DNA from: an uncultured beta proteobacterium | GTDB lineage: Bacteria; Pseudomonadota; Gammaproteobacteria; Burkholderiales; Burkholderiaceae_C | Length of the DNA: 10,084 nt | Assembly: GCA_903886165.1 (NCBI GenBank) | Contig: CAISLL010000029.1 | Location: 1 to 10,084, forward strand | Direction: 5' to 3' | Shown here: positions 1 to 6,350 of the stretch, in pieces | Layout: each line of letters starts with the position of its first letter | Numbering within the stretch: position 1 is the stretch's first letter | Made by a program: the position numbers and the translations under genes | Notes under the pieces: generated by a model | Seen by the model: only the letters and a program-made list of their open reading frames with translations | Told to the model about the DNA's origin: nothing | Databases searched by the model: none

Positions 1-108
1 AATGCCAAGCTAGAGCCAATTGGCACGCGTATTTTTGGACCAGTGACACGTGAGCTGCGCACTGAGAAGTTCATGAAGATCGTGTCTCTGGCACCTGAAG
101 TTTTGTAA
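1..108 (+). CDS. rplN: 50S ribosomal protein L14, C-terminal fragment (cut by window edge)
   Basis: The first 35 codons end at a TAA at 106-108 and encode the C-terminal end of L14; the 5' part lies before the window. The conserved tail is readable: a GTRIFGPVTRELR segment, then KFMKIVSLAPEVL at the end. L14 is a large-subunit protein that binds 23S rRNA, contacts L19, and takes part in a bridge to the small subunit. It stands directly before rplX, as expected at the start of the spc operon. The gap to rplX is 9 nt and the stop codon overlaps the rplX Shine-Dalgarno sequence, which suggests coupled translation. Confidence 0.95.
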   Translation, partial: NAKLEPIGTRIFGPVTRELRTEKFMKIVSLAPEVL

Positions 109-117
109 GGACATCAC

Positions 118-438
118 ATGAACAAGATTCGCAAAGGCGACGATGTGATCGTGCTCACTGGGCGCGATAAGGGCAAGCGTGGCAAGGTCACGCTGCGTAA
201 AGACGACTCCCACCTGATTGTTGAAGGTGTGAACATCGTGAAGAAGCATGCCAAACCCAACCCGATGAAGGGTGAGGCTGGTGGCATCGTTGAAAAGACC
301 ATGGCGATTCACCAGTCGAACGTTGCAATTTTCAATGCAGCAAGCGGCAAAGCCGATCGCGTGGGAATCAAAGTGCAGGCTGATGGCAAGCGCGTTCGCG
401 TTTACAAGTCAAGCGGCGAAGAAATCAAGGTGGCATGA
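118..438 (+). CDS. rplX: 50S ribosomal protein L24
   Basis: This encodes 106 residues, the normal length for bacterial L24, a 23S rRNA-binding protein that starts large-subunit assembly and lies near the exit of the peptide tunnel. A KOW motif fills about residues 5-32, with the typical GRDKGKRGKV at 15-24. It is followed by the conserved VEGVNIVKKH stretch and the GGIVEK segment. The ATG at 118 is preceded by AAGGA at 107-111 with 6 nt spacing, which supports the start. The gene ends in TGA at 436-438, 2 nt before the preferred start of rplE, so ribosomes probably pass from one gene to the next. Nothing in it is unusual. Confidence 0.97.
   Translation: MNKIRKGDDVIVLTGRDKGKRGKVTLRKDDSHLIVEGVNIVKKHAKPNPMKGEAGGIVEKTMAIHQSNVAIFNAASGKADRVGIKVQADGKRVRVYKSSGEEIKVA
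427..433 (+). promoter_or_regulatory. Shine-Dalgarno sequence that decides the rplE start
   Basis: AAGGTGG lies inside the last codons of rplX. It is 7 nt from the ATG at 441 but only 1 nt from the in-frame ATG at 435. The spacing supports 441 as the start of L5, giving the family-typical 179 residues. Confidence 0.6.
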
Positions 439-440
439 AC

Positions 441-980
441 ATGGCTCGTTTGCAACAACTCTACCGTGAAAAGCTGACGCCAGAGCTGATGGCCAAGTTT
501 GGCTACAAATCCACAATGCAAGTGCCGCGCCTGACCAAGATCACACTCAACATGGGTGTGAGCGAAGCAGTAGCCGACAAGAAGGTAATGGATCACGCAG
601 TTGGTGATTTGACAAAAATCGCCGGGCAGAAGCCTGTCGTCACGATGTCAAAGAAGGCGATTGCCGGTTTCAAGATTCGCGAAAACCAGGCAATCGGTTG
701 CATGGTGACACTGCGTGGTGCTCAGATGTATGAGTTTCTGGATCGCTTTGTCACCGTGGCGCTACCCCGTGTGCGTGACTTTCGTGGTATTTCCGGCCGT
801 TCGTTTGATGGCCGTGGCAACTACAACGTAGGTGTCAAAGAACAGATTATTTTCCCTGAAATTGAGTATGACAAGGTTGATGCCTTGCGTGGCCTCAATA
901 TCAGTATCACGACAACGGCCAAAACTGATGAAGAGTGCAAGGCGCTTCTCGCTGGTTTCCGTTTCCCCTTCAAGAACTGA
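441..980 (+). CDS. rplE: 50S ribosomal protein L5
   Basis: L5 binds 5S rRNA, helps place the 5S particle in the central protuberance, and contacts P-site tRNA. From the ATG at 441 the product is 179 residues, as in E. coli and other betaproteobacteria. An in-frame ATG at 435 would add Met-Asn and overlap the rplX stop, but it is too close to the Shine-Dalgarno sequence. The N-terminal domain (about 25-80) contains LTKITLNMGV and VGDLTKIAGQKPV. The C-terminal domain (about 85-178) contains LRGAQMYEFLDR, the RDFRGISGRSFDGRGNY block and a GLNISITTTA block. In E. coli, S8 represses the spc operon by binding mRNA at the start of this gene. Here there is essentially no intergenic space, so any such site would have to lie in coding sequence. 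Confidence 0.96.
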   Translation: MARLQQLYREKLTPELMAKFGYKSTMQVPRLTKITLNMGVSEAVADKKVMDHAVGDLTKIAGQKPVVTMSKKAIAGFKIRENQAIGCMVTLRGAQMYEFLDRFVTVALPRVRDFRGISGRSFDGRGNYNVGVKEQIIFPEIEYDKVDALRGLNISITTTAKTDEECKALLAGFRFPFKN

Positions 981-988
981 GGTGACCT

Positions 989-1294
989 GTGGCTAAGATG
1001 GCTTTAATCGAGCGCGAGCTCAAAAGAGACAAACTGGTTGCCAAGTACGCAAAGAAACATGCGGAATTGAAGGCGATCTCGACAGACGCAAAGCGCACTG
1101 ACGAAGAGCGTGCCGCGGCCCGCCTTGGTCTGCAAATGTTGCCTCGCAACGCGAACCCGACTCGTCAGCGCAATCGCTGCGCGATCACGGGTCGTCCACG
1201 CGGCACTTTCCAGCACTTCGGCCTGGCGCGTGCAAAGATTCGTGAAATGGCATTTGCTGGTGAAATACCCGGTATTGCCAAGGCAAGCTGGTAA
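989..1294 (+). CDS. rpsN: 30S ribosomal protein S14 (long, zinc-free form)
   Basis: This encodes 101 residues, exactly the length of E. coli S14, a late-assembling protein in the head of the small subunit near the A and P sites. The start is GTG at 989, with GAGGTG at 979-984 as its ribosome-binding site overlapping the rplE stop. The next in-frame ATG, at 998, would give a protein three residues short. The C-terminal half carries the signature SRQRNRC-like segment (here TRQRNRC), then TGRPRGTFQHFGLAR, and ends in GIAKASW. Only one cysteine is visible, so this is the long C-minus paralogue and not the short zinc-binding form. Confidence 0.96.
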   Translation: MAKMALIERELKRDKLVAKYAKKHAELKAISTDAKRTDEERAAARLGLQMLPRNANPTRQRNRCAITGRPRGTFQHFGLARAKIREMAFAGEIPGIAKASW

Positions 1295-1312
1295 TCGGCA
1301 GGAGATATAGAT

Positions 1313-1708
1313 ATGAGCATGAGTGATCCGATCGCCGACCTGCTGACGCGCATTCGAAATGCGCAAATGGTTGCAAAAACATCTGTTCGTGTACCTTCGT
1401 CCAAAGTGAAGGTCGCGATAGCCCAAGTTCTGCATGACGAAGGCTATATTGATGGTTTCAAAGTGAACACAGTTGAGGGCAAGCCTGAACTGGAAATAGC
1501 TTTGAAGTACTACGCTGGACGTCCTGTGATTGAGCGCATCGAGCGCGTAAGTCGCCCGGGGCTGCGGGTCTACCGCGGCAGTGACGCCATTCCGCAAGTC
1601 CAAAACGGCCTTGGTGTGGCAATTGTCACAACGCCAAAGGGTGTGATGACTGATCGCAAAGCGCGCGCTACCGGTGTTGGTGGTGAAGTGCTCTGCTATG
1701 TCGCCTAA
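1313..1708 (+). CDS. rpsH: 30S ribosomal protein S8
   Basis: S8 binds helix 21 of 16S rRNA, organises the central domain, and in E. coli also represses the spc operon. The product is 131 residues (130 in E. coli). The N-terminal domain begins MSMSDPIADLLTRIRNAQ and includes VPSSKVKVAIAQVL. The C-terminal domain has the conserved VSRPGLRVY, GLGVAIVTTPKGVMTD and GGEVLCYVA blocks, the last two forming most of the rRNA-binding surface. The start at 1313 is supported by AGGAGA at 1300-1305 with 7 nt spacing; an alternative ATG at 1319 is further away than is ideal. It lies 18 nt after rpsN. Confidence 0.97.
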   Translation: MSMSDPIADLLTRIRNAQMVAKTSVRVPSSKVKVAIAQVLHDEGYIDGFKVNTVEGKPELEIALKYYAGRPVIERIERVSRPGLRVYRGSDAIPQVQNGLGVAIVTTPKGVMTDRKARATGVGGEVLCYVA

Positions 1709-1734
1709 CGTGTGGCATTGAGGAGAAACATAAG

Positions 1735-2268
1735 ATGTCCCGTATAGCAAAGATGCCCGTCACCATTCCAGCCGGAGTGGATGTGACTATGAGCAGCCAA
1801 AGTGTCAGCGTCAAGGGTTCTGGTGGCGTGTTGTCATTGGCTCAAAATGCCTTGGTCAAGATTTCATCTGATGCAGGCAAACTGAGTTTCAACGCGGCCA
1901 ATGATTCGCGTGAAGCCGATGCCATGGCAGGTACGCTTCGTCAACTCGTGAACAACATGGTTCTTGGTGTGACCAAGGGCTTTGAAAAGAAGATGACGTT
2001 GATCGGGGTGGGTTACAAGGCCCAAGCCCAGGGTAACAAACTGAACTTGACAGTGGGCTATTCACACCCGGTCAATATGGATATGCCTGCGGGCATTACC
2101 GTTGCGACCCCGACGCCAACAGAAATTGTTGTCAAAGGCGCTGATCGCCAGCGTGTTGGTCAGGTGGCGGCTGAAATTCGTGCGGTGCGTCCGCCCGAAC
2201 CCTACAAGGGCAAGGGTATTCGCTACGCAGACGAAACAGTCGCAATCAAAGAAACCAAGAAGAAATAA
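1735..2268 (+). CDS. rplF: 50S ribosomal protein L6
   Basis: The product is 177 residues, the usual bacterial length. L6 is built from two similar alpha/beta domains and sits near the sarcin-ricin loop at the base of the L7/L12 stalk. The first domain covers about residues 5-80. The second starts around 82 with GFEKKMTLIGVGYKAQ and ends with the L6 signature PEPYKGKGIRY at 154-164, the main 23S rRNA contact. A strong Shine-Dalgarno sequence, GAGGAGA at 1720-1726, lies 8 nt before the ATG at 1735. The lysine-rich tail (ETKKK) is normal. The gene runs into rplR with an 11 nt gap. Confidence 0.97.
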   Translation: MSRIAKMPVTIPAGVDVTMSSQSVSVKGSGGVLSLAQNALVKISSDAGKLSFNAANDSREADAMAGTLRQLVNNMVLGVTKGFEKKMTLIGVGYKAQAQGNKLNLTVGYSHPVNMDMPAGITVATPTPTEIVVKGADRQRVGQVAAEIRAVRPPEPYKGKGIRYADETVAIKETKKK

Positions 2269-2279
2269 GGATCTGCATC

Positions 2280-2645
2280 ATGTTGAGCAAAAAAGAGCAG
2301 CGTCTTCGCAGAGCCCGTCAAACCCGCATCCGGATCGCAAATCAAGGTGTGGCGCGTCTGACGGTGAACCGCACCAATTTGCACATTTACGCCAGCGTCA
2401 TTTCTGGCGACGGTGGCAAGGTTCTGGCAACGGCATCAACTGCCGAAGCGGATGTGCGTCAATTGCTGGGTGGATCCGGCAAGGGCAGCAACATAGCTGC
2501 TGCCCAAGTCATAGGCAAGCGTTTGGCTGAAAAGGCAAAGGCTGTTGGTGTTGAAAAAGTAGCGTTTGATCGTGCAGGGTTTGCGTACCATGGCCGCGTA
2601 AAAGCGCTGGCTGATGCGGCACGTGAAGCTGGCTTGCAGTTCTAA
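2280..2645 (+). CDS. rplR: 50S ribosomal protein L18
   Basis: L18 binds 5S rRNA and with L5 attaches it to the large subunit. The product is 121 residues against 117 in E. coli. The very basic N-terminus (KKEQRLRRARQTRIRI) is the rRNA-binding tail. It is followed by the globular fold, with VNRTNLHIYASVI near residues 29-41 and the closing FDRAGFAYHGRVKALADAAREAGLQF region, of which FDRAGF and YHGRVKALADAAREAGL are family hallmarks. The ATG at 2280 is preceded by AAGGA at 2267-2271 overlapping the rplF stop. Confidence 0.96.
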   Translation: MLSKKEQRLRRARQTRIRIANQGVARLTVNRTNLHIYASVISGDGGKVLATASTAEADVRQLLGGSGKGSNIAAAQVIGKRLAEKAKAVGVEKVAFDRAGFAYHGRVKALADAAREAGLQF

Positions 2646-2662
2646 GCAGATCGGAAATTAAG

Positions 2663-3187
2663 ATGGCTAAAGTACAAGCAAAAATGCAAGGTAAGGCTGA
2701 AGGGCCTGAGGACGGTCTGCGCGAGAAGATGATCGCGATCAACCGGGTCACGAAAGTGGTCAAGGGTGGTCGAATCCTGGGATTTGCAGCACTGACCGTT
2801 GTGGGTGACGGCGACGGCGCCGTTGGCATGGGTAAAGGAAAATCCAAGGAAGTTCCAGCGGCTGTGCAAAAGGCAATGGAAGAAGCGCGCCGCAATATGG
2901 TCAAAGTAAACCTCAAGAACGGATCAATCCATCACAAGGTGATTGGGCAGCACGGTGCTGCTTCCGTGATGATGGCGCCAGCACCTAAAGGCACCGGCAT
3001 TATTGCGGGCGGACCCATGCGCGCTGTTTTTGAAGTGATCGGCATCACGGACATCGTTGCGAAGAGCCACGGTTCCTCGAATCCCTACAACATGGTGCGT
3101 GCGACATTGGACGCGCTTTCCCATGCAACAACGCCTTCAGTGGTTGCAGCAAAACGCGGCAAGACCATCGAAGAGCTGTTCGCTTAA
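2663..3187 (+). CDS. rpsE: 30S ribosomal protein S5
   Basis: S5 sits behind the decoding centre and affects translational accuracy and mRNA entry. The product is 174 residues (167 in E. coli), the extra length being a longer N-terminus of the kind seen in betaproteobacteria. The double-stranded RNA-binding-like domain spans about 19-82, with VTKVVKGGRILGFAAL at 29-44; the loop where spectinomycin-resistance changes occur in other bacteria (KGGR) is unaltered. The C-terminal domain holds GTGIIAGGPMRAVFEVIGI and KSHGSSNPYNMVRAT. Only a modest Shine-Dalgarno sequence (GGAA at 2653-2656) precedes the ATG at 2663. It follows rplR by 17 nt. Confidence 0.97.
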   Translation: MAKVQAKMQGKAEGPEDGLREKMIAINRVTKVVKGGRILGFAALTVVGDGDGAVGMGKGKSKEVPAAVQKAMEEARRNMVKVNLKNGSIHHKVIGQHGAASVMMAPAPKGTGIIAGGPMRAVFEVIGITDIVAKSHGSSNPYNMVRATLDALSHATTPSVVAAKRGKTIEELFA

Positions 3188-3201
3188 TTGGAGTCAAAGA
3201 G

Positions 3202-3384
3202 ATGACAACGCAAAAGAAAGTTACGGTACAGCTTGTGCGCAGCCCGATTGGTTGTGCAGAGTCGCACCGTGCGACCGTTCGCGGCTTGGGTCTGCGCAAA
3301 CTGCGCAGCACTAGCGAGCTGGTGGACACGCCTGAAGTGCGCGGCATGATCAACAAGATCAGCTATCTGGTCAAAGTGCTTTAA
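3202..3384 (+). CDS. rpmD: 50S ribosomal protein L30
   Basis: This 60-residue protein is the short bacterial form of L30, a peripheral 23S rRNA-binding protein of the large subunit. The core motif runs from VQLVRSPIGC through HRATVRGLGLRKL to the C-terminal GMINKISYLVKV, which matches the family end to end. The ATG at 3202 has GGAG at 3190-3193 upstream with 8 nt spacing. Its TAA at 3382-3384 overlaps the rplO ribosome-binding site. Confidence 0.96.
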   Translation: MTTQKKVTVQLVRSPIGCAESHRATVRGLGLRKLRSTSELVDTPEVRGMINKISYLVKVL

Positions 3385-3389
3385 GAGGT
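3384..3389 (+). promoter_or_regulatory. Shine-Dalgarno sequence that decides the rplO start
   Basis: AGAGGT overlaps the rpmD stop. It is 5 nt from the ATG at 3395 but only 2 nt from the adjacent ATG at 3392, so the second of the two ATGs is the better start. Confidence 0.55.
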
Positions 3390-3394
3390 AAATG

Positions 3395-3826
3395 ATGGAA
3401 CTCAATGGCATCAAGCCGGCTGACGGCGCAAAACATTACAAACGCCGTGTCGGGCGCGGCATCGGGTCTGGTTTGGGTAAAACTTCGGGCCGTGGTCACA
3501 AGGGTCAAAAGTCGCGTGCCGGCGGTTACCATAAAGTCGGTTTCGAGGGCGGTCAAATGCCTATGCAACGCCGTCTGCCAAAGCGAGGGTTCAAGTCTGC
3601 GCAGTTGAAGTTCAACGCCGAGGTGACGCTGTCAGCGTTGAACTTGCTGGACGCTTCGGAAATCAATGTTGTGATGCTGAAGCAGGCTGGCCTGGTAGGT
3701 GAACTTGCCAAAGTTGTCAAGGTCATCAAAACCGGTGAAGTTACCAAGGCATTCACTTTGAATGGCGTTGGAGCTACCGCAGCAGCCAAGGCTGCTATCC
3801 TGGCTGCCGGTGGCAGCGTTGCTTAA
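3395..3826 (+). CDS. rplO: 50S ribosomal protein L15
   Basis: L15 is an early-to-middle assembly protein of the large subunit that threads a long basic extension into 23S rRNA. Read from the ATG at 3395 the product is 143 residues, beginning MELNGIKPADGAKH, which is the usual start in this group. The ATG at 3392 would add one Met and is too near the Shine-Dalgarno sequence. The N-terminal extension is rich in Gly, Arg and Lys (RRVGRGIGSGLGKTSGRGH at about 17-35), followed by the FEGGQMPMQRRLPKRGF block. The C-terminal globular part carries VTKAFTLNGVGATAAAKAAI. It precedes secY by 22 nt, the same order as in E. coli. Confidence 0.95.
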   Translation: MELNGIKPADGAKHYKRRVGRGIGSGLGKTSGRGHKGQKSRAGGYHKVGFEGGQMPMQRRLPKRGFKSAQLKFNAEVTLSALNLLDASEINVVMLKQAGLVGELAKVVKVIKTGEVTKAFTLNGVGATAAAKAAILAAGGSVA

Positions 3827-3848
3827 GTCTGATTCGGAATTCGCGTAA

Positions 3849-5162
3849 GTGGCAACTGGCAGCTCAGCATCCTCAGCAAAAGGCGACAAGTACGGTGACC
3901 TGCGTCGCCGGCTGGTGTTCTTGTTGCTTGCGCTTGTGGTTTACCGCATTGGCGCGCATATCCCTGTACCTGGCATTGATCCTGTTCAATTGCAACAGTT
4001 TTTCAAGGGGCAGCAGGGCGGTATCCTGGGTATGTTCAACATGTTCTCAGGCGGTGCACTTTCCCGGTTCACTATTTTTGCCCTGGGGATCATGCCGTAT
4101 ATCTCGGCATCGATCATCATGCAGTTGTTGGGTTATGTGTTGCCTGCTTTTGAGCAATTAAAAAAAGAGGGTGAGGCAGGTCGCCGCAAAATTACCCAGT
4201 ACACGCGTTACGGCACGTTGGGATTGGCCTTGTTTCAGTCTCTTGGCATTGCAGTGGCATTGGAAAGCTCAGCTGGTCTGGTGATCGCTCCCGGGTTTGG
4301 TTTCCGAATGACGGCTGTCGTTACCCTGACTGCAGGCACCCTGTTTTTGATGTGGTTGGGCGAACAGATCACCGAGCGTGGTTTGGGCAATGGCATCTCA
4401 ATTCTGATATTTGCTGGTATCGCAGCTGGATTGCCCAGTGCTGTGGGTGGTCTGTTGGAACTGGTCCGCACTGGCGCAATGAGCATCATCGTTTCACTTT
4501 TCATCGTCATCATGGTGGCGTTGGTGACCTATTTCGTAGTGTTTGTCGAGCGGGGTCAACGCAAAATTCTTGTCAATTATGCGAGGCGCCAGGTTGGGAA
4601 CAAGGTTTATGGTGGCCAGTCGTCCCACCTGCCGCTGAAATTGAACATGGCAGGTGTCATACCTCCAATTTTCGCTTCGTCGATTATTTTGTTGCCGGCC
4701 ACAGTGGTGGGTTGGCTAAGTGCTGGTGATTCCATGCGTTGGTTGAAAGACATTGCCGGATCATTGACGCCTGGACAACCGATCTATGTCATGTTTTATG
4801 CGGCTGCTATCATTTTCTTTTGCTTCTTCTATACGGCGTTGGTATTTAATAGCAAGGAAACGGCTGATAACCTTAAGAAGAGCGGTGCATTCGTTCCTGG
4901 CATTCGTCCTGGTGATAACACCGCAAAATATATTGACAAAATCTTGCTTAGATTGACATTTGTCGGTGCAATTTATATTACTCTTGTTTGCTTATTGCCT
5001 GAATTTCTGATCTTGAAGTACAACGTGCCATTTTATTTTGGTGGTACATCTTTGTTGATTATTGTTGTCGTGACCATGGATTTCATGGCTCAGGTTCAGA
5101 ACTATTTGATGTCCCAGCAGTACGACTCTTTGCTGAAAAAAGCTAACTTTAAGGCTACTTGA
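3849..5162 (+). CDS. secY: Protein translocase subunit SecY
   Basis: SecY forms the channel of the SecYEG translocon in the inner membrane, through which unfolded proteins are exported or inserted. The 437-residue product shows the ten membrane segments expected: about 21-41, 74-97 (preceded by the plug helix around 60-70), 119-138, 152-172, 181-199, 212-234, 266-290, 311-333, 368-387 and 397-416. SecY signature residues are seen in FALGIMPYISASIIMQLL (77-94). The large cytoplasmic loop with VERGQRKI (233-240) offers SecA and ribosome contacts. The start is GTG at 3849, with a weak GGAA at 3836-3839. Codon use turns AT-rich toward the 3' end, including a rare AGA arginine codon at 4950-4952. 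The stop at 5160-5162 touches the infA ribosome-binding site. Confidence 0.97.
   Translation: MATGSSASSAKGDKYGDLRRRLVFLLLALVVYRIGAHIPVPGIDPVQLQQFFKGQQGGILGMFNMFSGGALSRFTIFALGIMPYISASIIMQLLGYVLPAFEQLKKEGEAGRRKITQYTRYGTLGLALFQSLGIAVALESSAGLVIAPGFGFRMTAVVTLTAGTLFLMWLGEQITERGLGNGISILIFAGIAAGLPSAVGGLLELVRTGAMSIIVSLFIVIMVALVTYFVVFVERGQRKILVNYARRQVGNKVYGGQSSHLPLKLNMAGVIPPIFASSIILLPATVVGWLSAGDSMRWLKDIAGSLTPGQPIYVMFYAAAIIFFCFFYTALVFNSKETADNLKKSGAFVPGIRPGDNTAKYIDKILLRLTFVGAIYITLVCLLPEFLILKYNVPFYFGGTSLLIIVVVTMDFMAQVQNYLMSQQYDSLLKKANFKAT
4933..4979 (+). promoter_or_regulatory. Candidate internal promoter inside the secY 3' end
   Basis: Two perfect TTGACA hexamers lie at 4933-4938 and 4953-4958. Downstream of the second, TATATT at 4974-4979 matches the sigma-70 -10 box in 5 of 6 positions at a short 15-nt spacing; TATTAC at 4976-4981 gives the ideal 17-nt spacing but matches only 4 of 6. 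The local base composition is clearly AT-rich, about 30% G+C by hand count for 4921-4980 against about 55% in rplX. A transcript from here would carry infA, rpmJ and the alpha-operon genes. Coding constraint explains part of the first hexamer (Ile-Asp-Lys), so this remains a candidate. Confidence 0.3.
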
Positions 5163-5170
5163 GGTTAAAT

Positions 5171-5389
5171 ATGGCAAAAGACGATGTTATTCAAATGCAG
5201 GGCGAGATAGTGGAAAACCTGCCGAACGCCACTTTCAGGGTGAAGCTGGAAAATGGTCATGTGGTATTGGGGCATATTTCGGGCAAGATGCGAATGCACT
5301 ATATTCGGATTTTGCCTGGCGATAAAGTCACCGTCGAATTGACACCGTATGATTTGAGCCGGGCGCGTATTGTGTTTCGGGCTAAGTAA
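5171..5389 (+). CDS. infA: Translation initiation factor IF-1
   Basis: IF-1 binds the A site of the 30S subunit during initiation and helps IF-2 and IF-3 select the initiator tRNA. From the ATG at 5171 the product is 72 residues, the exact family length, and is a single S1/OB-fold domain: MAKDDVIQMQGEIVE, then NATFRVKLENGHVVLGHISGK, RMHYIRILPGD and the ending YDLSRARIVFRAK. GAGG at 5161-5164 is 6 nt upstream. An earlier in-frame ATG at 5159 overlaps the secY stop, lies before the Shine-Dalgarno sequence, and is rejected. infA between secY and rpmJ is a common arrangement in betaproteobacteria; in E. coli infA lies elsewhere. Confidence 0.97.
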   Translation: MAKDDVIQMQGEIVENLPNATFRVKLENGHVVLGHISGKMRMHYIRILPGDKVTVELTPYDLSRARIVFRAK

Positions 5390-5422
5390 GTTTTAATATT
5401 AGGAATTGTTTAGGAGAACGCA

Positions 5423-5536
5423 ATGAAAGTTTCGGCTTCGGTAAAAAAGATTTGCCGCAATTGCAAGATTATCCGACGTAAAGGTGTTGTGCGTGTGATC
5501 TGTACCGATCCCCGGCACAAACAGCGTCAGGGTTAA
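5423..5536 (+). CDS. rpmJ: 50S ribosomal protein L36 (zinc-binding form)
   Basis: This 37-codon gene begins MKVSASVKKICRNCKII and ends in HKQRQG. L36 is the smallest protein of the large subunit and folds around one zinc ion. The ligands are all present: Cys11 and Cys14 (CRNC), Cys27 and His32 (CTDPRH), so this is the C-plus form, not the zinc-free paralogue. A strong Shine-Dalgarno sequence, TAGGAGAA at 5411-5418, lies 4 nt before the ATG at 5423. The 33-nt gap after infA is AT-rich and contains TAATAT at 5394-5399, which resembles a -10 box but has no good -35 partner. The position between infA and rpsM is standard. Confidence 0.96.
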   Translation: MKVSASVKKICRNCKIIRRKGVVRVICTDPRHKQRQG

Positions 5537-5560
5537 CTGCACAAGTTATAGAGGATCAAA

Positions 5561-5926
5561 ATGGCACGTATCGCTGGTATTAATATTCCCCCGCAAAAGC
5601 ACTCGGAAATTGGCTTAACGGCAATTTTTGGTGTCGGACGCAGTCGCGCTCGCAAGATTTGTGAATCTTGCGGGATCGACTATTCAAAAAAAATCAGGGA
5701 CCTTACAGACGCTGAACTTGAGAAGCTTCGTGATGAGGTTGCCAAATTCACCATTGAAGGCGACCTTCGTCGTGAGACCACGATGAACATCAAGCGTTTG
5801 ATGGACATTGGATGCTACCGTGGCTTCCGGCACCGTCGCGGCTTGCCTTTGCGTGGCCAGCGTACGCGTACCAATGCGCGCACCCGTAAAGGTCCCCGCA
5901 AGGCAGCGGCTTCCCTCAAGAAATAA
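5561..5926 (+). CDS. rpsM: 30S ribosomal protein S13
   Basis: S13 lies in the head of the small subunit, forms bridges to L5 and 23S rRNA, and reaches the P-site tRNA with its basic tail. The 121-residue product starts MARIAGINIPPQKHSEIGL, includes the helix-two-turns-helix region GVGRSRARKICESCGI (24-39), and carries the family signature RGLPLRGQRTRTNART at 93-108, followed by a Lys/Arg-rich tail. GAGGA at 5551-5555 precedes the ATG by 5 nt. In E. coli the alpha operon starts here with a roughly 100-nt leader that binds S4. The gap to rpmJ is only 24 nt here, so that leader cannot sit in the same place. Confidence 0.97.
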   Translation: MARIAGINIPPQKHSEIGLTAIFGVGRSRARKICESCGIDYSKKIRDLTDAELEKLRDEVAKFTIEGDLRRETTMNIKRLMDIGCYRGFRHRRGLPLRGQRTRTNARTRKGPRKAAASLKK

Positions 5927-5945
5927 CAGGTTCTGAAAGATCACT

Positions 5946-6350
5946 ATGGCTAAAGCACCGGCTAATAATGCAGCACAGCGTGTTCGCAAGAAAGTACGCA
6001 AGAACGTAGCTGACGGGATAGCGCACGTTCACGCGTCGTTTAACAACACCATCATCACGATCACTGACCGTCAAGGTAACTCCTTGTCATGGGCATCCTC
6101 CGGTGGCCAGGGTTTCAAGGGTTCGCGCAAGTCGACTCCGTTTGCAGCACAGGTGGCATCGGAAGTCGCTGGACGCGCTGCCATTGAGCAGGGCATCAAG
6201 AATCTTGACGTAGAGATCAAGGGCCCAGGCCCTGGTCGCGAGTCATCGGTTCGCGCATTGGCAGCATTGGGTATTCGGATCAACATGATCGCCGATGTGA
6301 CACCCGTGCCGCATAACGGATGCCGACCACAGAAGCGCCGTCGTATTTAA
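5946..6350 (+). CDS. rpsK: 30S ribosomal protein S11
   Basis: S11 lies on the platform of the small subunit, contacts helix 45 of 16S rRNA, and lines the mRNA exit path. The 134-residue product is slightly longer than E. coli S11 (129) because of an Ala/Asn/Lys-rich N-terminus. The core contains HVHASFNNTIITITD (27-41), WASSGGQGFKGSRKSTPFAAQ (49-69), GPGPGRESS (93-101) and the signature VPHNGCRPQKRRR (121-133) near the end. The ribosome-binding site is weak (AAAGA at 5936-5940, 5 nt before the ATG), so translation may depend on coupling to rpsM. The gene is followed by the longest gap so far in the cluster, 83 nt. Confidence 0.97.
   Translation: MAKAPANNAAQRVRKKVRKNVADGIAHVHASFNNTIITITDRQGNSLSWASSGGQGFKGSRKSTPFAAQVASEVAGRAAIEQGIKNLDVEIKGPGPGRESSVRALAALGIRINMIADVTPVPHNGCRPQKRRRI

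Noticed and set aside
1004..1750. 248-codon minus-strand open frame
   Set aside because: It lies wholly antisense to rpsN and rpsH, which are certain genes, and its sequence looks like no protein family; it follows from the codon bias of the real genes.
5159..5170. Earlier ATG for infA
   Set aside because: It overlaps the secY stop, lies before the Shine-Dalgarno sequence, and would make IF-1 longer than its constant 72 residues.
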